Positions 1 to 4,659 of a stretch of DNA of 5,369 nucleotides are shown piece by piece. This DNA comes from an uncultured Bacteroidales bacterium (GTDB taxonomy: Bacteria; Bacteroidota; Bacteroidia; Bacteroidales; UBA932). Location: contig CAMHRD010000095.1 in the NCBI GenBank assembly GCA_946187365.1, positions 1 to 5,369 of the forward strand, read 5' to 3'. The stretch's first letter is position 1; each line of letters starts with the position of its first letter. The notes under the pieces are model-generated. The model saw only the letters and a program-made list of their open reading frames with translations, was not told the origin of the DNA and ran no database searches. A program made the translations under genes and the position numbers.

Positions 1-1010
1 GTCACAACGTAGAGTGCATTAAGGCACAGCTGGGCCGTTTTCTTGATTTTGAGAGTGATGCTCCAAACAAGGCGGAGCTGGTGAACAACTATGACTGGAT
101 GAAGGATTACACTTTCATCAACTTCATCAGAGATATTGGAAAGCACATTACGGTTAATTATATGATGGCCAAAGACTCCGTTAAGAAGCGTCTGGCTACG
201 GATTCCCGTGAGGGTATGTCCTTTACGGAGTTCAGCTACCAGCTTCTGCAGGGTTATGACTACCTCTGGCTCTATAAGAACAAGGGCTGCGTGCTGCAGC
301 TGGGCGGAAGTGACCAGTGGGGAAACATCACAACCGGAAGCGAACTTATACGCCGTATTCTGGGCAAAGAGGCCTTTGCTCTTACCTGCCCGCTCATCAC
401 AAAGGCAGACGGAACAAAGTTTGGAAAGACAGAGAAGGGTAATGTATGGCTGAGTGCAGAGTACACCTCTCCATACACATTCTACCAGTTCTGGCTTAAC
501 GTAAGTGATATTGACGCAGAGCGTTACATTAAGATATTCACAATGCTGCCAAGAGAGGTTATAGAAGAAGCTATCGCGGAGCATAGAGAAGATCCAGGTC
601 AGAGAAAGTTGCAAAAGCTTCTGGCAAAGGAGATTACAGTTATGGTTCACGGAGAGGCTGAATATGAGAAGGCTCTGGATGCTTCCAACATTCTCTTTGG
701 AAAATCTACAAGAGAGGCTCTGCAAAAACTGGATGAGAAGACTTTCCTTGCAGTATTTGACGGAGTGCCTCAGTTTGCGCTTCCAAAGGATAAGCTCTCT
801 GCAAACATTTTGGATCTTCTGGCGGTTGATACCCAGGTATTTCCATCAAAGGGTGAGTGCCGTAAGATGATACAGTCCAACGGATTAAGCATAGATAAAG
901 AGAAGTTTACGGATATTGCCGGAACCCTTTCCGAGGAGCATCTTGTAAACGGAAAATATGTGCTTGTTCAGAAGGGCAAGAAGAATTATTACATCCTCAA
1001 ATTTGAATAA
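1..1010 (+). CDS. tyrS: Tyrosyl-tRNA synthetase, 3' part (N-terminus off window)
   Basis: Cytoplasmic class I synthetase that charges tRNA-Tyr with tyrosine. The frame is open from base 3, so the gene begins left of the window; the GTG at 81 is an internal Val codon. About 335 residues are visible of a family length near 430; the HIGH-type ATP motif is in the missing part. Seen: the tyrosine-pocket segment FSYQLLQGYD (visible residues about 77-86), LQLGGSDQWGNI (about 98-109), and the KMSKS-loop variant KFGKT (about 139-143; nt 417-431), normal for bacterial TyrRS. The C-terminal 60 or so residues look like an S4-type tRNA-binding domain (FPSKGECRKMI through VQKGKKNYYILKF). It is followed after 3 bp by rbfA, implying co-transcription. 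No frameshift is seen. Confidence 0.97.
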   Translation, partial: HNVECIKAQLGRFLDFESDAPNKAELVNNYDWMKDYTFINFIRDIGKHITVNYMMAKDSVKKRLATDSREGMSFTEFSYQLLQGYDYLWLYKNKGCVLQLGGSDQWGNITTGSELIRRILGKEAFALTCPLITKADGTKFGKTEKGNVWLSAEYTSPYTFYQFWLNVSDIDAERYIKIFTMLPREVIEEAIAEHREDPGQRKLQKLLAKEITVMVHGEAEYEKALDASNILFGKSTREALQKLDEKTFLAVFDGVPQFALPKDKLSANILDLLAVDTQVFPSKGECRKMIQSNGLSIDKEKFTDIAGTLSEEHLVNGKYVLVQKGKKNYYILKFE

Positions 1011-1013
1011 CAG

Positions 1014-1364
1014 ATGGAAGAGGTTAGCAAAAGAGTTCAAAAAGTGCAGAGAGAGGTTCAGAGGCATCTTGCCGAGATTATTCGCGGCAAAGGGATGGCT
1101 ATGTTTGAGGGGGCGCTTGTTACCGTAAGCGAGGTTAGGATGAGCCCGGATCTCTCTTACGCTAAGGTCTTTATAAGCACCTTCCCTTCTGAGAAGAGGG
1201 CAAGGGTGATGGAGATTCTGGAGGAAAAATCCAAGAGTATCCGCGGAGATTTGGGACACATTGTTGCAAAGCAGCTGAGGATTGTTCCGGAACTCTCCTT
1301 CTTTGAAGACACTACGCTGGATTATGCACAGCATATAGATGACGTGCTGAAGAAAGATTCATAA
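1014..1364 (+). CDS. rbfA: 30S ribosome-binding factor RbfA
   Basis: Small KH-type RNA-binding protein that binds the 30S subunit and helps late 16S rRNA 5'-end maturation and cold adaptation (family knowledge). The 116-residue length is typical. Family signatures seen: the N-terminal helix with KRVQKVQREVQRHLAEII, the strand VTVSEVRMSPDLSYAKVFIS (about residues 36-55), and the C-terminal block LRIVPELSFFEDTTLDYAQ (about 88-106) with the usual R-x-x-P-E-L-x-F and D-x-x-x-D pattern. The ATG 3 bp after the tyrS stop is the only good start; no Shine-Dalgarno sequence precedes it, common in Bacteroidota. Its stop overlaps the next ATG by one base (TAATG), suggesting translational coupling to the permease. 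Confidence 0.95.
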   Translation: MEEVSKRVQKVQREVQRHLAEIIRGKGMAMFEGALVTVSEVRMSPDLSYAKVFISTFPSEKRARVMEILEEKSKSIRGDLGHIVAKQLRIVPELSFFEDTTLDYAQHIDDVLKKDS

Positions 1365-2599
1365 TGCGTCTTCCATTCTTTATAGCCCGCCGTTATCTTT
1401 TTTCCAAAAGTAACCGCAATGTGATAAACATAATATCCATTGTAAGTGCGGTGGCTATAGGTATTGGATGTTTGGCGCTGATTGTAATTCTCTCCGTTTA
1501 TAATGGATTTGATTCGCTTGTAGAGTCTTCATATACAAGCTATTCGCCAGATTACATAATAACCCCGTCTAAGGGTAAGACTGTAAATCTTGCAGACTCC
1601 AAAGTTGTGGAGGCAATGAGAGAGCTCTCCTCTTTTTTAGATTCCGCATACGTTTTTCCTGTTGCAGAGGAAACTGTTTACGTTCAGTATGACGGCGTTC
1701 AATCCATTGCAAGGATGAAGGGCGTACCCGTTTCATATCAGGAGATTACGCGCGTTACATCCAATACGGACCAGGGAGATTTTACCCTCCGGTTTGGAGA
1801 ACTCAACCGTGCGGTTGTAGATGATATGCTGGCGGCAACCCTTATGCTCAAGCCCTCATTCTCTACTCCGTTAGAGATATATCTGCCCTCAAGAACGGAA
1901 GATGTCTCTTTGATTATGCCAATGGAATCTCTTCAGAGTGAGACTATTCTGCCATCCGCAACCATTGTGCTTCCTAAAAATGAAGAGAGCAACCTTGTGT
2001 TTGTTCCTCTGGGTGTTGCTAAGGAACTTATGGAGTTGGATGATGCGGAGTGCAGCAAGATTGAGGCCTTTCTTTCACCAGCTTCTCCTCAGAGCAGGAG
2101 CCTTACAGTTAAGGAGAAAAAACTCACAAAGAGACTTCGGCAAATTCTTGGAGAAGAGTATGTTGTAAAGGACAGGTTCCGCCAGAACGAGACGGTTTAC
2201 AAGATGATGAGAGCGGAGAAGTTTGCCGTTTATATGATTTTGATTTTTGTCACAGTCATAATCTCCGTCAACATCTTTGCCTCACTTTCAATGCTCATAA
2301 TTGACAAGAAGAGAGATATTTCTACATACAAGGCAATGGGCGCCACCCCTTCAACAGTAAGAAGAAGTTTCCTGCTTCACGGCTGGTTAATCTGCATGGC
2401 GGGTGCTGTTCCCGGAATCATTCTTGGGCTAATAATCTGCTGGATTCAAGGCACATTCGGCGTGGTTCCACTCCCGGGCAACTTTGTTATTGACCACTAT
2501 CCGGTGCTGGTTAAGGCCTCAGATGTTTTAATCACCCTCCTCTCCGTCTCCGCCATAGGCTTCATAATGGCCTACCTCCCAAGCAGATCTATAAAATAA
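1364..2599 (+). CDS. FtsX-like ABC transporter permease (LolC/LolE family)
   Basis: Inner-membrane permease subunit of the MacB/LolCE/FtsX class, which transmits ATPase force to extract lipoproteins or other envelope cargo. The 411 residues match LolC/LolE (about 400-415). Four hydrophobic segments are visible: about 21-45, 287-313, 338-360 and 384-405, with a large periplasmic domain (about 48-280) between the first two. This is the standard FtsX topology. The cytoplasmic loop after TM2, DKKRDISTYKAMGATPSTVR (about 314-333), is the conserved region contacting the ATPase. The N-terminus FFIARRYLFS (5-14) is also family-like. The chain stops just after the last helix (AYLPSRSIK), with a shorter tail than E. 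coli LolE. No ATPase gene lies in the window, so the partner is presumably elsewhere. The exact cargo is not shown; lipoprotein release is inferred. Confidence 0.9.
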   Translation: MRLPFFIARRYLFSKSNRNVINIISIVSAVAIGIGCLALIVILSVYNGFDSLVESSYTSYSPDYIITPSKGKTVNLADSKVVEAMRELSSFLDSAYVFPVAEETVYVQYDGVQSIARMKGVPVSYQEITRVTSNTDQGDFTLRFGELNRAVVDDMLAATLMLKPSFSTPLEIYLPSRTEDVSLIMPMESLQSETILPSATIVLPKNEESNLVFVPLGVAKELMELDDAECSKIEAFLSPASPQSRSLTVKEKKLTKRLRQILGEEYVVKDRFRQNETVYKMMRAEKFAVYMILIFVTVIISVNIFASLSMLIIDKKRDISTYKAMGATPSTVRRSFLLHGWLICMAGAVPGIILGLIICWIQGTFGVVPLPGNFVIDHYPVLVKASDVLITLLSVSAIGFIMAYLPSRSIK

Positions 2600-2625
2600 C
2601 CCCGTGAAACCCGCTCCTTTTTTAT

Positions 2626-2633
2626 TACCTTTG
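2626..2633 (+). promoter_or_regulatory. Possible Bacteroidota -7 element for the secreted-protein gene
   Basis: TACCTTTG fits the Bacteroides -7 consensus TAnnTTTG and lies 16 bp before the ATG at 2650, in the 50-bp gap after the permease. No TTTG is found at the expected -33 distance, so the match is only half complete. Transcription would start near 2640, giving a very short leader. The gene could equally be read through from the upstream operon, since no terminator is evident in this gap. Confidence 0.3.
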
Positions 2634-2649
2634 GGAAAAGATTTCTGTT

Positions 2650-3564
2650 ATGAAAAGATTGTTAATTATTGCGGCGGCGGTGGTGTTTTGTGCGGGCGGA
2701 GCGTTTGCACAAAAGGCTGAGATTGACAAGAAGGCTGGGTATTTAGATGTACCGTATTTTACTCTGCATCAGCCTGCCGCAGAGGCATTAGACGGAAGTG
2801 CTTTCATTGAGAAGGTTCAGGATATGGGATTTTGGGAGATGGAAGAAGAGACCGCCAAAGAGATTCTCTCCGGCAATGTGCCTTCCGCTCTAAAGAGGTT
2901 CAGGAAAATTACATATAGAATCACACTGTCAGATAAAGATGGTAAGAGCAGAAAGCACAAAGTCTCTTTCTGGGTTCTGCCGGACTATTTATCTATCGGG
3001 AATAATAAAGACTATGTGAGGATGCCTATGGGACCGCTTGCAGCTCAGATGGTTGCAGATTCGCTATACTGTTCGCTCCCCACAACTTTTCTGGTGGACA
3101 GGATTGCGGAGGCGTCTGAGGGCAGAATTGAGATTTTTCCGTTCCGCCCGGTTGGTGACAGAAATATGAAACCGCTCTGCTTCCAGGACAGCAACAATGC
3201 AATTAATGCTCTGATGAGGGCAAAAGGGTACAAATTTGGGCAGTTTGTCTCCGGGTTGAAGAAAGATGTGGTTTTGACTACAAGACTTGAAAAAGAGGCT
3301 GATTTTAAAAAGCACGTGGCAATTTACGGCTGGCATCACCCGGATGGTCATCCGCAGCAGCCGCTCTTTATCCGTCACGGCAACTTCTATTCAGACTACA
3401 GCCACGGCATCAGGCTCATCTACAGAATAATAGAAATAAACGGCAGGGAGTATGACTTAAGAAAGGTCCTGGAAGACAAAGAGCTGTTCCGTCTGGTAAG
3501 CAACGAGCCCTATCCGTTTGAGCGTGCCTCATACGACTGGCAAAAGCCCTGGATTATAAGATAA
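2650..3564 (+). CDS. Secreted protein of unknown function (signal peptide, His/Asp-rich C-terminal motif)
   Basis: A 304-residue protein with a clear Sec signal peptide: MKRLL, a hydrophobic run, then AFA before Gln21, a likely signal peptidase I site. Cys14 is preceded by Phe and does not make a lipobox. The mature protein should be periplasmic or exported. No transmembrane segment follows. Notable blocks are VRMPMGPLAAQMVADSLYCS (about 123-142), LPTTFLVDRI (143-152), GLKKDVVLTTRL (202-213), YGWHHPDGHPQQPL (226-239) and YSDYSHGIRLI (247-257). From memory these resemble a widespread but uncharacterised bacterial secreted family ending in a W-H-x-x-D-G-x-P-x-Q-P-L / D-Y-S-H-G-I-R-L pattern. 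His229, His230, His234, His243, Asp249 and His252 could bind a metal or form an active site, but this is a guess. Composition and arginine codons match the operon, so it looks native. Confidence 0.87.
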   Translation: MKRLLIIAAAVVFCAGGAFAQKAEIDKKAGYLDVPYFTLHQPAAEALDGSAFIEKVQDMGFWEMEEETAKEILSGNVPSALKRFRKITYRITLSDKDGKSRKHKVSFWVLPDYLSIGNNKDYVRMPMGPLAAQMVADSLYCSLPTTFLVDRIAEASEGRIEIFPFRPVGDRNMKPLCFQDSNNAINALMRAKGYKFGQFVSGLKKDVVLTTRLEKEADFKKHVAIYGWHHPDGHPQQPLFIRHGNFYSDYSHGIRLIYRIIEINGREYDLRKVLEDKELFRLVSNEPYPFERASYDWQKPWIIR

Positions 3565-3574
3565 TCTTTTTTTT
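3552..3574 (+). terminator. Weak intrinsic terminator overlapping the stop codon
   Basis: GATTAT / ATAATC form a 6-bp stem with a 3-nt loop (3552-3566), followed directly by eight T (3567-3574). The TAA stop (3562-3564) lies in the 3' arm. The stem is AT-rich, so efficiency would be low, but the stem plus T-run has intrinsic-terminator layout and marks the end of the plus-strand native block before the repeat-rich gap. Confidence 0.42.
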
Positions 3575-3579
3575 AGGCA

Positions 3580-3732
3580 TTTGTTGTTTACTGAAATGCA
3601 ACCGGAGTAAAATGTCTTTTCCCTTGATTCTTAGCTCCGTAACCCCGCATTTGGATAAAATTTACTCTGTGGCATAAACACCTGAGAGTCAAATGTATCC
3701 AAATGCAACCGTTGTGTGAATTTGTTGTTTAC
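3580..3732. repeat. 12-bp direct repeats (TTTGTTGTTTAC) with a second 11-bp repeat pair between them
   Basis: TTTGTTGTTTAC occurs at 3580-3591 and again at 3721-3732. A different word, AAATGCAACCG, occurs at 3594-3604 and 3701-3711. The offsets differ (141 and 107 bp), so this is not a simple tandem duplication. The first AAATGC also pairs with GCATTT at 3577-3582. The cluster fills the gap between the secreted-protein gene and the DUF3800 gene and may mark an insertion border or regulatory DNA. Confidence 0.5.
3647..3706. repeat. 11-bp perfect inverted repeat forming a 60-nt imperfect hairpin
   Basis: GCATTTGGATA (3647-3657) and TATCCAAATGC (3696-3706) are exact reverse complements. Inside, ACTCT (3664-3668) pairs with AGAGT (3685-3689), and GTG (3669-3671) can pair with CAC (3679-3681) around a 7-nt loop. 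Three mismatches separate the outer and inner stems. It lies about 50 bp before the DUF3800 start. A smaller stem just upstream, CGGAG (3603-3607) with CTCCG (3635-3639) and TAA/TTA inside it, could make a two-hairpin leader. Possible roles are a cis-regulatory RNA, a protein-binding site, or a remnant of a small mobile element; nothing here decides between them. Confidence 0.6.
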
Positions 3733-3749
3733 ATTCGCGGAAAATTTTG
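3721..3749 (+). promoter_or_regulatory. Possible promoter for the DUF3800 gene
   Basis: TTTG (3721-3724), inside the second 12-bp direct repeat, is followed 17 nt later by AAATTTTG (3742-3749), a near match to TAnnTTTG with the first T replaced by A. The spacer is about 2 nt shorter than usual. Transcription would begin close to the ATG at 3756, giving an almost leaderless mRNA and leaving the upstream hairpin outside the transcript. Weak evidence. Confidence 0.22.
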
Positions 3750-3755
3750 TGGGTG

Positions 3756-4520
3756 ATGACCAAGGGGGCTAAAGAAAAATACTATATGTTCGTTGATGAG
3801 TGTGGGGATCCGAATTTGAAAGTACTGGATGAAAACTTCCCAATTTTCACGTTATGTGGAATCATTGTTTCAAAACCGCAATTGGCTTCCTTGGAGAAGA
3901 AAATGGTGGATTTAAAACATCATTTTTGGGGTGAAAAAGAAATCATCCTTCATTCACGAGATATCCGTAAGCACCAACGCGGGTTTGAGGTCCTGCTGGA
4001 CCCTGTTGTTAAACGGGATTTCTATGAGCGGGTTAACTCAATCATGGGAGAGAAGGGAGCATTTACCATAGTCAGTTGTTCGGTTCTCAAATTACCGTAT
4101 GTGGAAAGAAGTGGCTCGGAAGGAGATATTTATGGATTGGCGCTGTCAAGATTAATTGAGCGAAGCATCTTCTATCTTGATGAGATTGGAAATGAGGAGG
4201 GGTCCAATCTTAACATCATTGTAGAGATGCGAGGTAAGAAGGAGGATAGAGAGCTTGCCTGTTATTTTGAAATATTCAAGACAAAAGGAACTAAGTGGCT
4301 TACGCCTGAGCGATTGAAATCCCACATAGCCAAATTTAAATTCGTCTCTAAGAAACAGAACGTAATTGGTTTGCAGGTGGCAGATTTGGTTGCATACCCT
4401 ATAGCCAGGTATATATTGAATCCCAAGGCTGTCAATCCTGCTTATGACGTTCTCCAGTACAATATCTTTACGGACCGAGATGCCAAGCTCGGTCTGAAAG
4501 TGATTCCAAGAGGGCTATAA
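3756..4520 (+). CDS. DUF3800 domain-containing protein
   Basis: A 254-residue protein covering essentially the whole DUF3800 family length. Family signatures seen: N-terminal YMFVDECGD (10-18, variant of Y-I-D-E-S-G-D), LHSRDIRK (65-72), VEMRGKKED (156-164), and C-terminal GLQVADLVAYPIAR (205-218). The recurring acidic residues (Asp14, Glu15, Glu157, Asp210) suggest a metal-dependent nuclease-like fold, as proposed for the family; activity is not established. ATG 3756 is chosen over TTG 3747 and ATG 3786 because it keeps the full N-terminal strand and is a standard codon. Seven of 14 Arg codons are CGA or CGG, against 2 of 68 in the other five genes, which supports horizontal acquisition. It stands alone on the plus strand, flanked by repeat-rich DNA upstream and a structured minus-strand element downstream, convergent with ispE. 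No antitoxin-like or transposase gene is adjacent. Confidence 0.92.
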   Translation: MTKGAKEKYYMFVDECGDPNLKVLDENFPIFTLCGIIVSKPQLASLEKKMVDLKHHFWGEKEIILHSRDIRKHQRGFEVLLDPVVKRDFYERVNSIMGEKGAFTIVSCSVLKLPYVERSGSEGDIYGLALSRLIERSIFYLDEIGNEEGSNLNIIVEMRGKKEDRELACYFEIFKTKGTKWLTPERLKSHIAKFKFVSKKQNVIGLQVADLVAYPIARYILNPKAVNPAYDVLQYNIFTDRDAKLGLKVIPRGL

Positions 4521-4554
4521 AGAAAGAAAGATTCAGTTACCTGAACCTCTCTCC
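4519..4554 (-). terminator. GNRA-capped hairpin with U-rich tail, terminator-like
   Basis: The core is GGUUCAG-GUAA-CUGAAUC followed by UUUCUUUCUUU on the minus strand. The stem can extend into the U/C tract by pairing with the preceding GGAGAGA. It would end the candidate small RNA, and any ispE read-through, before reaching the DUF3800 coding strand. The T tract is broken by C residues, so termination may be partial. Confidence 0.4.
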
Positions 4555-4596
4555 AACCGGGGACACCCCAGCCCATTTGATTGGTTTACCAATTCA
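4519..4596 (-). ncRNA. Candidate small structured RNA between ispE and the DUF3800 gene
   Basis: Read on the minus strand from just after the promoter at 4600-4630, about 75 nt can form three consecutive hairpins. Hairpin 1: AUUGG/CCAAU with a UAAA loop (4593-4580). Hairpin 2: CUGGGG/CCCCGG with a UGU loop (4571-4557), extendable by two G-U pairs. Hairpin 3: a 14-bp uninterrupted stem with a GUAA (GNRA) tetraloop (4554-4523). Hairpin 3 contains four G-U pairs and hairpin 2 up to three. These would be C/A mismatches on the plus strand, so the minus strand is the one that folds. A U-rich stretch ends the element at the DUF3800 stop. I do not recognise it as tRNA, SRP RNA, 6S or tmRNA. It could be a stand-alone sRNA, an antisense regulator of the DUF3800 3' end, or a DUF3800-associated motif. 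The fold was worked out by eye. Confidence 0.5.
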
Positions 4597-4599
4597 CTG

Positions 4600-4630
4600 C
4601 AAAGATAAGAACTCTTTTGGGTTCTGCAAA
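4600..4630 (-). promoter_or_regulatory. Strong Bacteroidota-type promoter, minus strand
   Basis: On the minus strand, TTTG (4630-4627) and TATCTTTG (4607-4600) are separated by exactly 19 nt, matching the Bacteroides consensus TTTG-N19-TAnnTTTG at every defined base. Transcription would begin around 4592-4596 and run left, away from ispE, whose stop codon lies 29 nt upstream of the -33 box. The only thing immediately downstream on that strand is the three-hairpin element. Confidence 0.62.
4608..4625. promoter_or_regulatory. Inverted repeat inside the promoter spacer (possible operator)
   Basis: AGAAC (4608-4612) and GTTCT (4621-4625) are perfect 5-bp arms around 8 bp, and together fill 18 of the 19 bases between the -33 and -7 boxes. 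A dimeric repressor bound here would block the promoter. Alternatively, transcribed from ispE it is a small hairpin that could help end that mRNA, although the following sequence (TATCTTTG) is a poor T-tract. Confidence 0.35.
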
Positions 4631-4659
4631 TGTTTTCTGTCTTTAAACGAGCAAGCGTG

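Noticed and set aside
885..1334. 149-codon minus-strand reading frame over the tyrS end and rbfA
   Set aside because: It lies antisense across two well-supported genes, has no recognisable motif, and spans a gene boundary; it is a shadow frame.
3064..3378. 104-codon minus-strand reading frame inside the secreted-protein gene
   Set aside because: It is fully antisense to a gene with clear family motifs and has no promoter or recognisable domain.
3747..3755. TTG at 3747 as the DUF3800 start
   Set aside because: A standard ATG lies nine bases downstream, keeps the whole domain, and the three extra residues (M-W-V) match nothing in the family.
3565..3755. CRISPR array
   Set aside because: The repeats are only 11-12 bp, occur twice each at different offsets, and there is no spacer regularity or cas gene.
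4559..4569. GGGG-ACA-CCCC as a plus-strand terminator for the DUF3800 gene
   Set aside because: No T-tract follows on the plus strand, and the flanking pairs that extend it are G-U pairs only on the minus strand.
4442..4576. 44-codon minus-strand frame starting MGWGVPGWRE, just after the 4600-4630 promoter
   Set aside because: It begins inside the three-hairpin element, its ribosome entry would be blocked by GC-rich stems, and two thirds of it is antisense to the DUF3800 C-terminus. It is kept only as a remote alternative to a non-coding product.
4521..4600. The structured element as a tRNA, SRP RNA, 6S RNA or tmRNA
   Set aside because: There is no cloverleaf with T-loop consensus, no SRP core sequence, and the length is too short for 6S or tmRNA.
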